The position numbers were made by a program, and so were the translations under genes. Positions 38,001 to 48,069 of a DNA stretch of 64,000 nucleotides are shown in pieces. Location: the NCBI GenBank assembly GCA_025403435.1, contig CM046345.1, positions 17,030,160-17,094,159 on the forward strand, given 5' to 3'. The notes beneath the pieces are model-generated. The model saw nothing but the letters and a program-made list of their open reading frames with translations, was not told where the DNA came from and did not search any database. This stretch comes from Artocarpus heterophyllus. Lineage: Eukaryota > Streptophyta > Magnoliopsida > Rosales > Moraceae. Every line of letters starts with the position of its first letter. Position 1 is the first letter of the stretch.

Positions 38001-38190
38001 AAAAAAAAGACCATTTGCGTAATTTTCCCTTTAATAATTAACCATTATAGAAAATATGCGATGAGATTCATTGTTAATTGTCATGATGCTGTCCTCTTTG
38101 TTTTCCTTTGGAAGTCATTGTAAGAATTCTAAAAGTTAGAACAACCTGCTATAATATTTGTTTTCATTATTTTTTAATATGTTCACTATG
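34431..38190. other. AT-rich interval, no gene recognised
   Basis: About 3.8 kb upstream of the dioxygenase gene. It holds an AT microsatellite (35055-35088), a T-run followed by a C-run (36571-36637) and a more GC-rich patch at 36880-37180. Two stretches near 35480-35560 and 37910-38030 carry similar AATGGTC/ATGACC words in opposite orientation and may be the ends of an old DNA transposon. No convincing protein-coding region. Confidence 0.5.
35055..35088. repeat. (AT)n microsatellite
   Basis: Uninterrupted AT dinucleotide run. Confidence 0.92.
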
Positions 38191-38197
38191 CAACCAC

Positions 38198-38204
38198 TAT
38201 ATAA
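38198..38204 (+). promoter_or_regulatory. TATA box of the dioxygenase gene
   Basis: TATATAA lies 64 bases before the ATG at 38262. Transcription would start near 38230, after the upstream in-frame ATG at 38226, which argues for 38262 as the true start. Confidence 0.6.
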
Positions 38205-38261
38205 CATGGTTACACCGTCTGAAGAATGAAGATAAATAGGGAGAAAAATATATTTAGGATT

Positions 38262-39482
38262 ATGGCATCTGAAGTAGAGCGTAAGATTCCTGTCATAAAG
38301 TTAAGTGAGGTGAAGGACTTGAATCCCGGATCAGATTCATGGGTCTTGACCTGCCAAAATGTCCGATACGCCATGGAAGAGTATGGCTGTCTCGAAATTG
38401 TTTGCGATGAATTTCCACTGGAACTTCACAACTCGATATTTTGTGCAGCTAAAGACTTGTTCAATCTTCCCAAAGAAACTAAAATGCAGAAAACCATTGA
38501 CAGGCCTGTCACAATAGGCTATGTGGCTGAACATCCCACAAATCCTCGCTATGAAAGTCTTGGAATTGATTTTCCAAACACTCTACAAGGAGCTGAACAT
38601 TTCACCAAAATTATGTGGCCTGCAGGAAATGATACTTTCCGGTATATGTGTACATCCTGTATATATTGGTGTATATATACATAAAGATATACGTAAATCT
38701 GAAAATGAGTTTTCTCTAACTTTCTCTGAATATGATTATGTTTATATATGTATTATTAGTGAAACTGTGCATTCTTTCTCAAAGCGCCTAGTGGAATTGT
38801 ATGAAATGGTAACAAGAATGGTGATTGAGAGTTATGGTGTGGAGATCAAGCAGTTTGACTTCATCAGGGAATCTAGCTTTCACGTTCTCCGATTCACCAA
38901 GTACAGAACTCCGCGGTCCAACGAGAATGACTTAGCATTGGGAGCTCACAAAGACCCTGGCTTCACAACCATACTTCATCAGCATCAAATTGAAGGTCTG
39001 CAGATCAAAACAAAGGACGGGCAGTGGATCGATGTGAAACCCTCGGCTTCTTCTTTCCTAGTCCTTGCAGGCTACGTGCTTATGGTATGTGTCCTATTGA
39101 GTGTTTTTGTGTGCGTGTCATCTGATTAATTTGTGGTTTTTTCAGCTTGAAGAAGGAAAATCAAAGAGATAGACATATTAATTACATGATCTGGTTATCT
39201 TTTTTCTTTTTTTTTTTTTTTTTTTTGGTTTCGAAGGCATGGAGCAACGACAATATACACCCTTGTGAGCATCGAGTGATGACAAAAGATCAGGACGAAG
39301 TCAGATATTCCCTTGGATTATTCACATTTACCAAGGGGGTGATACATGTTCCTGAAGAACTAGTCGATGACAAACATCCGTTACTATATAAACCAATCGA
39401 TGCTTTAGATTTCTACGCCTTCCATCTTTCAGACGTAGGACGGAAAAGCGCATGTTCTATCAAAGATTATTGTGGTCTTTGA
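38262..39482 (+). CDS. AOP-like 2-oxoglutarate-dependent dioxygenase, three exons
   Basis: Fe(II)/2-oxoglutarate-dependent oxygenase, closest by pattern to plant AOP-type enzymes; the substrate cannot be read from sequence. Exons 38262-38641, 38760-39084 and 39237-39482 are separated by GT-AG introns. The exon 1/2 junction rebuilds an Arg codon, and exon 2/3 joins in phase as LM|AWSND. The product is 316 residues, normal for the family. Exon 1 holds the N-terminal DIOX_N region (IPVIKLSEVKDL onward). The jelly-roll part has the iron ligands HKD (in GAHKDPGFTTILH) and the His of CEHRV, and the 2-oxoglutarate-binding RYSLG (R-x-S). It ends IKDYCGL, as AOP proteins do. One oddity: the usual GD before the last ligand block is GY here (LAGYVLMAW). 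An alternative ATG at 38226 would add 12 residues but lies too near the TATA box. Confidence 0.9.
38642..38759 (+). other. Intron 1 of the dioxygenase gene
   Basis: 118 bases, GTATAT to TTAG. Removing it restores NDTFRETVHSF, the expected continuation in AOP-like enzymes. Confidence 0.85.
39085..39236 (+). other. Intron 2 of the dioxygenase gene
   Basis: 152 bases, GTATGT to AAG, with a long T tract (39199-39227) before the acceptor. Confidence 0.85.
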
Positions 39483-40250
39483 GCGCAGCTGTTGTGATAT
39501 CAAGGCGCATTTATATTTTATTTTGGTCATTGTCTGCTTTATAAGAAAACTTCGATGATCTTTTAATGTTTGCAAAAAATTATGTAATATGGTATTGGAA
39601 TCATTGGCCTTAGAAGCCAGCCATATCATGTGGAAATTGTACTCCGGGCCCTTTCTTCCTGCTTAATTAATGTTCATGTCATGTTCTAATAATACTCGTC
39701 TGAGTCCCGGCTGATCTCTCTATGCAATTTAAAAGTTCCAAATTTTACATTTTTATCCCTCTTTCTTTTCTGCGTAATTTGCTAAGCTTACAAATATGCC
39801 CTAAAATTATCCAATAGTTAGATCTTGGATAATGGACTTCATTATAAAAGAGAGAGTCTCAGCTTGATCTATTGTCAGTTTCTAGGTTGTTAATATCGTC
39901 AGACTAATTTTATTTTGGGGTTGTATCCTTTATCTCTTTTGCTTTTTTATTTTCGCCCTTCTCTGGTTCATCACCTTTTTTTGTAATTTACTTTCTTATT
40001 AATAATATTTGGTGAAGGTTTGGTGTAGAATAGAATCTTTAAACGATGTCAACCTTTGGAATATGTGTAGAGATCGTTCCTATTTTTGTTCCATCTGTTC
40101 ATTCAAAAATAAAAATAGACCCTCTTGAACGATGGTCCCTATACAGGAATACGTGTCTTTGGGCTGCAAGATTATTCTGGCTCAAATTTAAAGTTATCTT
40201 TTTTTTTTTTGGTGACTGAAATTTAAAGTTATCTTTTATTTAAACATGAT
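39483..40250. other. Downstream flank of the dioxygenase gene
   Basis: Probable 3' untranslated region and AT-rich spacer. At 40184-40237 a tiny poly(T)-ggtgactg insert sits between two copies of aaatttaaagttatctttt. No gene seen. Confidence 0.6.
40184..40237 (-). mobile_element. Minimal retroposed insert with direct repeats
   Basis: aaatttaaagttatctttt occurs at 40184-40202 and again at 40219-40237. Between them lies a T run and ggtgactg (minus strand: cagtcacc plus poly(A)). This is the form expected of a severely 5'-truncated LINE- or SINE-type insertion with a target duplication of 15-19 bases. Confidence 0.5.
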
Positions 40251-40284
40251 AAAAGGATACTAATTCTCGACTGTTATTTAATAC

Positions 40285-40752
40285 ATGCTTCTGATTAAGA
40301 AAATGTAACATACAAATATTGTAATATGTTGGGGGTTGAAAAACGAAATTAAAAAATTTGGGCCAAAACAGAGTACATCTTCGTAGGTAGATAGCCGTAA
40401 ATCCGAGTACTAATGAATTCATCCATGACAAAAAATTTGGTAAATGTTTTTATCAAACCTCACAACGAAATTTGAAAAATTGAGAATTTACCAGTCATAC
40501 AACAGGAGCAAATTTGATAATCCAAGATTTACTTTATTTTTTGCGCTTACAAACTTCCTTTTAAAATTTAAAAAAATATCATTTATTACCAAATATGTAA
40601 AATATGTTATTAGAGATTCGTTATTAACTCTCATAATGAAGCCCCTCCTGGTTTTTTTCTTTGGGAGTTCTTGTAAGGATTCTATAACTTAGAACAACTT
40701 TCTATAATATTTGCTATAGTATTCTCCGTACGCAACCACTATGTAGAGCAAA
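40285..40752 (+). pseudogene. Diverged duplicate of the dioxygenase upstream region
   Basis: Two blocks match sequence upstream of the intact gene. Block 40290-40345 (attaagaaaatgtaacata, ggttgaaaaac) matches 34352-34405. Block 40625-40745 (cttgtaaggattctata, ttagaacaac, tataatatttg, cgcaaccactat) matches 38085-38205. The TATA position reads ctatgtag here instead of ctatataac. The copy ends where a copia LTR begins at 40753, and no second coding region is found. This looks like the promoter stub of a lost tandem copy of the dioxygenase gene. Confidence 0.6.
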
Positions 40753-41076
40753 TGGCAACAATGAAACTCAGAAAACCCGAAGTGGTACTTTCTTCTACCT
40801 TGTGTGATGTGGTTCTTACCAGTAAACAAAAACAAGAACAAAAGAAAACTCTGGAAGCTCTGTATTGCAGCAGCTAAAGAGCAAAACCAAAAAACTTACA
40901 CTTACAACCCTAAAGCCGAGTTCTATAAAAGAAGAGAAAAACCCTAAAAACAGTAACCCAAATGGGCCTAAACCCAAGGTCCATACTATGGCCTAATCCC
41001 TCCGCTGCTATCACAGTCTCAAAAAATATAAGTTACAAAATACAAACACAAAGGAATCTAAGTCACACATATGACA
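40753..41076 (-). repeat. 3' LTR of the short copia fragment
   Basis: Minus strand starts TGTCATATGTGTGAC just after the purine-rich AAAATGGAGAT and ends TTGTTGCCA. It is inserted directly after the duplicated dioxygenase promoter. Confidence 0.7.
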
Positions 41077-41092
41077 ATCTCCATTTTGACTT

Positions 41093-41730
41093 GAATTCAC
41101 TACAACACCATAAAACTAGCAGCAAGCAGCAATCAAATTCAGACAGTGTCTGAATTTTGCAATTGGTAGAGGCTTAGTAGGCATGTCAACTGGATTGTCA
41201 GCAGTCTCAATCTTGTTGATAAGTATTTCAACTTATGAAAAGGTCTTTTAGACAAAATGATACCTGATATCAATGTGCTTAGTTCTCTCATGGTACATCT
41301 GATCTTTGAATACATGAACTACACTCTGACTGTCACTATGAATAATAATAGGACTAGAATCTAAAGTGATCTCACTAAGCAAACCTTTGAGCCAGATTGC
41401 CTTCTTGGTAGCCTCTATGATTACCATGTATTCTACTTATGTAGTGGATAATGCAACTGTAGATTGAAGAGTAGCCTTCCAACTAATAGCACATCCTCCC
41501 ATGGTGAATATAACGTCAAAGATCTTCTTTTATCAAGATCTCCAACATAGTCAGAGTCCACAAATCCTTTCAACATGTCCCTGTTTCTACCAAACTCCAA
41601 ACGAGCATTCACAGTACCTCTCAAGAACCTAAGTATACACTTGACTGCTTCCTAATGCTCCTTTCTGGGACAAGCTAAGTATCTGCCCACAATGCTAACA
41701 ACTTTAGCAATATTAGGTCTAGTGCATACC
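41093..41730 (-). pseudogene. Copia RNase H fragment
   Basis: Conserved copia pieces are readable across frames: a VCTRPNIA start, GRYLACPRKEH, RFLRGTVNARLEFG, the VDSDYVGDLDKRRS block, and near the end a remnant of the usual [11 protein letters not shown] pattern. It holds stops and frame changes and no complete domain. Confidence 0.8.
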
Positions 41731-44700
41731 ATTAAATTTCAGCTTGGAGCCCATTGCTCCTTGTATGCTCTTCCAAAATCTTGAGGTGAATCGACTATCT
41801 CTATTAGAGATGATAGATTTTGGAACTCCATGCAACATCACTAGCTTTGATACGTATAATTCTACTAATCCCTCTACAAAAAAGCTAAGTTTGATGGGTA
41901 AAAAGTGTGCAGACTTGGTTAGTTGATCGACAATTACCAAATTGCATTGTTGCCATTAGAGGTTCTTGGCAATTCAATTGCAAAATCCATCGTTATTTAA
42001 TCCCATTTCCATTCTGGTGTGTCAATTTTTTGCAACTCCCCTACTGAACGCTAATATTCTTCCTTGACTTTCTGACATGTAAGGCATTTTGATACAAATT
42101 TAGCAATATCTTTCTTCATTTCGTTCCACCAGAAGCTCTCTTTTAGATCTGTGTACATCTTTGTCACTCCTAGATGTACAGAACAAGGGTTTTTGTGTGC
42201 TTCCGAAAGGATCTTTTTCTTCATTTCTACATTGTTAGGTCTACATATCCTACCCTTGAGGTGCAGTATGCTGTCTTCAGAAAGCCTAAACTCTGTTTTC
42301 TTTCTTTCTTTATAGAACCTCCCCGTGTATTTTAACCAAAGCAGGGTCAAGTTCTTTATTGCCTTTCATGTAATCGATGGTAGTAGGTTGGAGTGTTAAT
42401 GTTGATAATTTTCCTGAAATCAACTCAACTCCAACGTTGTTGATATCTTTTTATAGAATCTAGGGTAGAAATGAGTGTTGCTGTAAACTTTCGACTCAAT
42501 GCATCGGTTACTTTGTTTACTTTGTCGGGGTGATAAAGGATATCATAGTTGTAATCCTTCACTAGTTCTAGCCACTTTTGTTGCCTCGTGTTTAACTTCT
42601 TCTACAAAAAGATGTACTTGATTCTTTGATGATTAGTGTAAATTTCACATCTTTCTCCACATAGGTAGTGCCACCATATTTTTAGCATAAAAGCCACCCC
42701 TGCAAGTTTTAAATCATGCATCGACTAGTTCTTCTTATGGTCCTTAAGATATCATGAGGCGTAGGTAACTATTTTAACTTGCATAAGGACAGCTCCTAAA
42801 CCCAATTTAGAAGCGTCATTGTAAATCATGAAATTTCCTTCTTTTGCATCTAGAATTGTTAGCACTAGAGCATTATTGAGCCTTTTTTTAGCTCCTTGAA
42901 GTTTTCTCTAAACTTATCAGTCCATTCATATCATTTTCCTTTCTGTGGGAAAGCTGTAAGAGGTGCTGCTATCTTCAAAAATACTTCTACAAACCATCGA
43001 TAATACCTTACCAATCCAAGGAAGCTATGTTTTTTTGTCACACTTTTTGAGGTTGGCCATTGAGTCAATGCTTCAATCTTCGCAGGGTCCACAACAACTC
43101 CTTCTTTAGATACCACATGTCCCAAAAAATTGTACCTTTTCTAGCCAAAATTCACACTTTGAGAATTTGCAAACAGCTAATTTTCCTTCAATATCTATAA
43201 GGCTATCCTTAAGTGTTCCATGTGCTCTTCTTTGGTCTTTGAGTAAATCAAAATATCATCTATGAAAACGATGATGAACTTGTCTAGATAGTCCTTGAAT
43301 ACTCTATTCATCAGCTTTATAAATACTACTAGAGCATCAGTCAAACCAAAAGGCATCATAAGAAATTCATAGTGTCCATAACGTGTCCTAAAAGTTGTCT
43401 TTGGCACATCTCCTTCCTTAATTCAAAGCTGGTGATATACATAACGCAGATCAATCTTTAAGAAGTAGGCAGCTCCCTTCAACTGATCAAATAAATTGTC
43501 GATTTGTGATAGTTGATACTTGTTCTTAATTGTGATCTTGTTTAGCTGCCGATAACCGATGCACATTCTTAGTGTACCATCTTTCTTCATTACAAACAGA
43601 ACCGGTGCTTTCCTTGGTGAGTAACTTAGACGAATAAAAACCTTGTCTAGTAGTTATTGTGACTACTCTTGAAGCTCTTGACGTTCTACTTGGGCCATAG
43701 AAACTAGTGCTGATTCGGGCATTAATTCTATCTTGAATGAAATCTCCCGTTCTAGCAGCAGTCTTAGCAACTCTTCTAGAAAAAATTCAACAAAGTTTTT
43801 GACCACTGGGACGTCTTGTGGTTCTATCTTACTCTCCTTGGTCTTGTCCACTAAGTTGGCTAAGTATCCTTTGCAGTCACTAGCTAATAGTTTGCTTGCT
43901 TTTACAGCCGATGTCATTGATACTGACTACTTCTACGATGTTCCCATGCAAGTAAATTCTTCTTCCTCTACAGGTTTGAATGTGAGCTTACGATGTCGAT
44001 AGTTGATAATTGCATTGTACTTTCCCAAGAAATCCATTCTCAAGATGACATCATAATCATTCATATCAATTATTATCAAGTTCACGTATAGCTCTCTACC
44101 ACATATAATTATTGGTATATTTCATAGCCAGTAATTTGACACTAGCATTTCCCAGAGGGCAAAGCAATCCTAACTGATTAGTTTATTTTATCATTGTCCC
44201 TATCTAGATGCTTGACAAACTTAGTTGATATAAATAAATGTATTGCTCTTGAATCAAATAAAGCATAAGCATTACGGTTGGCTATAGGAAGCTGACCTAT
44301 TACCATTGTAGAGGTCCTAGTTTTCACATCATTCCTGGTATACACATCGATGCAGGCCTGTGGCTTTGGAGCTTCCAACCTTCCTTGTAAAATCAGTAGT
44401 CCTGTGATCTTGGCTTGGACTACATGTAGCTAATTTGTTGGTGCTCTTTACTGGTTCTACCTCGACTGATTCTTAGGGTTTGAGTAACACTGCTTAGCAT
44501 AATGGCCTTTTTAGCCACAAATATAACAACAGTTTGACTCAGCTCTACATTCTCCCAGATGTTTCTTTCTACATTTAGAACAAGTAGGGTAGTTGTTGTT
44601 ATTATTCCCATTGTGGTTTTTTCTCTAAGGCTAGTCTGTCTAGTTGCCTTGATTGGGATTTCCCTTTCTCTTATTGTTATTATACTAGCCTTGTTGTTTG

Positions 44701-45683
44701 TTACCCTTGCTGGAGTTATTGCCTTGATTCTTTTGCTAAGACTCAAGGTTTTGTTTTGCTTTGGCCTTTCTTCTTTTCTGGCCCTTGAAAACTTGGCTCT
44801 CACTTCTTCGTTATGGGTTACCTAATAATCAATGCAGACTGCTCAACGGATGAAATTCTCTATGGAGTTTGCTCCCACAACTGACTACGACAGCAATGTC
44901 AGACCTAAACATCTTCATCATCTTCCTTATTTCATCCTTCTTATTGCTCACCATATGAGGGCAAAGTCAAGGTAGTTGCTTGAACTTTTGTACAATGTCT
45001 TTTACTGACATATTACCCTAAAGAAAGTTATTGAACTCATCCTCCTGAGCTGCCATGGTGTCCATATTGAAATACATCTCATGGAACTCATCAACAAAAT
45101 CTTGCCAAGTCATCTCATTAACATCTCTCCTTAGCTCTACACCTTGCCACCAATGACGGGCTTCCTTCTTCAATACATAAGAGGCACACAGGACCTTCTC
45201 TTGATCATTCAATCTCATAAAGTTCAGTACCACTTGAACATCATTCAGCCAATTGTCTATTTCTATAGGATTGGTGGAACCATCAAACTTTGGTGGCTTC
45301 AAACATCAAAACTTTTCTAGCACCATGTCCCATCGCACATTCGCCATTAGCTGATCTCCTCATCCTCCCACTAATTAAAGTTCTAATGGGTCATGTGGCA
45401 TTTCTGGATTATCTTGTCCTCCATCTGCTAAAAGATCTTCTGGTATAGAAGTATCCTCTTTCTTGTTATGTCCCCTTGCTTCTAGAAGGTCTTGTGATGT
45501 AGGTAGGTTCTCTTGATTCTAAATCCCTCCAGTTAGAGGTGCTAGATTTTGTCGTGCTAACTGCTCACGTAGTTCATTCTTCTCTCGTTGTTGGGCTAGT
45601 AGTTGCTATCTCATCTCAGCAATTTGTGCCAGCATAAAAATTTCATGCAGCTGTCGGGCCGCTTGAGCTCATGGTCTAACCAT
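41731..45683 (-). pseudogene. Ty3/gypsy gag-pol, degenerate, integrase truncated
   Basis: Order on the minus strand: gag from about 45683 (coiled-coil-like N-terminus, then MKPPKFDGSTNPIEIDNWL and RHWWQG); two Cys knuckles near 44480-44600 (CSKCRKKH and CYICG-GHYAKQC, the second with a stop); protease near 44280 (LFDSRAIHLFIS, a decayed DSGATHSFIS); reverse transcriptase near 43700-43195 with MPFGLTDA and intact FIDDILIY; RNase H to about 42400; integrase zinc finger near 42060-42150 (CLTCQKVK) and core to 41731 (IVDQLTKSAHF, NRDSRFTSRFW). Many stops and frameshifts occur. It ends mid-integrase at the junction with copia RNase H. Confidence 0.9.
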
Positions 45684-46170
45684 TGTCTAAAAGTCAATGA
45701 GTAAATTATAAATTTTCAATACACATGAGCAAATTCATATTTATATCTTCATGAATTATTACCATATTTGTGTAAATTATATCAGCACAGAAACATCATC
45801 AATAATATCTATTGCATGATCTTGCATAAACATAAACTTTTTTTTCATAGCTTTCAGGAATATGAATCACTTTCCGTAGCATCATACATATATATTCATA
45901 TATTTGTAAAGGTTCATGTACAATAATTTTAGTTAGGAGTGGGCTAACACTTCCTAGTACATCAAAAGTAAAATATAGTCTAATGAGAGTGGCTACCACT
46001 ACTCATAATACATCAAAAGTCATGTTAACATCTAGTATGAGTGGCTCTCACTTCTCACCTTACAATAAAATAAAATAAATAAAAGAAAAATTTATATACA
46101 AAATGTCAAACTATGAGTGACGATCCCTATCTGTCAGATGACATCCCCAACTCGGCATCTAGCTCAGCAT
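45684..46170. other. AT-rich leader or spacer between two gag-like regions
   Basis: No primer-binding site or LTR end was found. A short phrase, tacatcaaaagt, repeats near 45956 and 46007. It may be the untranslated leader of the gypsy copy to its left. Confidence 0.4.
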
Positions 46171-47040
46171 CTACGAACTCATCATCCTCAAAGAACTCAT
46201 CCTTAGAGGGTCCTCCTCCTCAAAAAACTCATTGTTGCTGGCTCTAATAATGTGCTTAGGTAAGGGTTGCCCATCGGCACCATCAAAGTGTACTTCAGGT
46301 ATGTATTTTGGACCACCATCATCATTATCATCGTTGTGTGCCCCAGGCACATGCTCGTAATCAGGGAGCTCATCGTTATCTTCATCTTGAGGATGTTCCT
46401 TAGCTACACCCTGCCACATGGCTTGATCCTATTGTTGCTCTCTCTGCACAATCTCTGCTAAAAAGTGATGAATGTTATGATATCATCCTAGATATGTTAC
46501 TTGCTCATTTACCTTAGAGGGCACACCTCTCCATGCTAAGGGCATGAACTTCTGACAATAGGATGAGAAATAGAATGTTAGGCAGCATGGCATCTTAGAA
46601 TCTTTGGTAATAATGCCCATAGATTCCCCCTCATATACATCCCAAATAGCTACTAGAGCCTTGTAACATCTCAATCGCATCTCATCCCAGATGAGAGGAT
46701 TACTAGGCTCCTCTAGAATTTGCTCCATGCCACCTTGCACTACCTCATACTCTACTCTCATTTGATCGTTGAACCCCTTACAGTCTTGTCATTGGTGATT
46801 GGCTCCCAAACCAAGCCACCAATCCAAAGCTGGCCCCCTCAGTCTAGTGATCGCTAGGGAGACTTGTAGGTGCTCTTCAATATGATGTAGAGCAAATATC
46901 TCATCTAGGTCGTTGATCCATTCAGTCAATAAGTGCGGCTGGTGGATTCCTACAAAGGTACCGTGTACCATATCCTTGAATGCAACAGCTACTCTATGGT
47001 CGGCATTGATTTGTTGAGGATCTATTGGTTCGGCAATGGT
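46171..47040 (-). pseudogene. Second gag-like region of an LTR element
   Basis: Minus-strand frames at 46971-46789 (FVGIHQPHLLTEWINDLDEI, then RGPALDWWLGLG) resemble the retrotransposon gag core, including the Ala-x-x-Trp-Trp pattern. Downstream pieces (46761-46483, 46419-46171) add an acidic segment, DEDNDELPDYEHV. Single stops separate the pieces. A primer site at 47164-47183 lies just upstream, so this is the 5' end of an element. It differs from the gag at 45018-45302, so two elements are probably fused here. Confidence 0.55.
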
Positions 47041-47163
47041 CTAATCTAGAATATTAATTAATATAATTTAATATTAGAATTCTAGCTAAAAAAACACAAA
47101 TAAATAATAAATTACTTGGACCGTGACTTGGCAGGCGCGTGATGATGTATAGTAACATGGTAG

Positions 47164-47183
47164 GATATCGGCTCTGATATCAA
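47164..47183 (-). other. Primer-binding site, minus-strand element
   Basis: Minus strand TTGATATCAGAGCCGATATCC-like, one change from TGGTATCAGAGCC. It indicates that an LTR of this element begins near 47186 on the plus strand. Confidence 0.65.
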
Positions 47184-47185
47184 GT

Positions 47186-48069
47186 TTAACGACCCTAACT
47201 ACGTGGCCATTACTCAATTACTTAAATATAATTTACTTAAATTACTTAATTTTTCACAGAGCAAATTTTTTTCCCATCTTTTTCTTTCAAAGAGTTAATC
47301 TTCGTTAGTATCTAAAAAATAGTTAATTATATCATTATTTAATTTATAACTATCTTTATAAATGCTAACCTTGTTGGTGAATTTTAAAACTTTTTTTTGT
47401 TAACATTACTAATCTATTTTAATTTAATGTTCTATTTACTTTTTGATGTAACAAAGATAATAATATTTTAATTTAACGTTCTATTTACTTTTTGATGTAA
47501 AAAAGGTAATAATATTAACTACTAGTTTAACAGTTATCTCGGCGCATGCTTCATACTGGAGTTATAAAATTAAACATAACATCAAGAGAGTCATAATTAT
47601 CAAAACTATATGCGGAAAATAAGCGCGTGGTATCCATTTCCCATAACTCCTCTCTAATTGTCCACCGCTTCACCACTGTCCCTTAAGCATTACTGACAAA
47701 TTGTTTATCCACAGTATGAATATTTTTGAATGAGCTTTCACTCAGCAATAATAACTCGTAAAACAATTAAAGTAGCATGTGATAACATTAAAAATGCACG
47801 TACTGATTATGCTTGATTATAATTTTATCTTATTATTTATTAGGCTTGAGTAGTCATATCGGTTGTGCGCGATCAAGGATATGTTAAGGTTTGCAAGGTC
47901 CCAACAACAACGTGATCAAATTTAATTTATCTTTTACCAATTGGGTTTTAGCCTCCTTGTAGGTCGAGAGGTTGGTATGACTCTTTTAGATTAGTTTATA
48001 CTTATTAGTTTCACAAATCAATTTAGTGAGCATGCAATATAGCATGGTATAGTATATTATGATTGAAAT
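47186..48069 (-). repeat. Probable LTR of the minus-strand element
   Basis: Sequence beyond the primer site, starting tttaacgaccc. The far end is not clear because a gypsy LTR starts at 48070. It contains two tandem copies of a 49-base unit at 47416-47513. No gene. Confidence 0.4.
47416..47513. repeat. Tandem duplication, 49-base unit, two copies
   Basis: attttaatttaatgttct and what follows recurs 49 bases later with three or four changes (taatgt/taacgt, acaaagata/aaaaaggta). Confidence 0.85.

Larger units (their letters stand above)
40753..41730 (-). mobile_element. Copia 3' fragment: RNase H and LTR
   Basis: On the minus strand: RNase H remnants (VCTRPNIAKV, RGTVNARLEFG, GFVDSDYVGDLDKRRS), a polypurine tract AAAATGGAGAT (41077-41092), then an LTR of 324 bases (40753-41076, minus strand TGTCATATGTG to TTGTTGCCA). 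The 5' part is missing and the fragment abuts gypsy integrase sequence near 41730. It is a different copia family from the one at 13428, with a much shorter LTR. Confidence 0.8.

Noticed and set aside
38226..38261. Upstream in-frame ATG of the dioxygenase gene
   Set aside because: It lies about 22 bases after the TATA box, probably before the transcription start, and the added residues do not match the family N-terminus.
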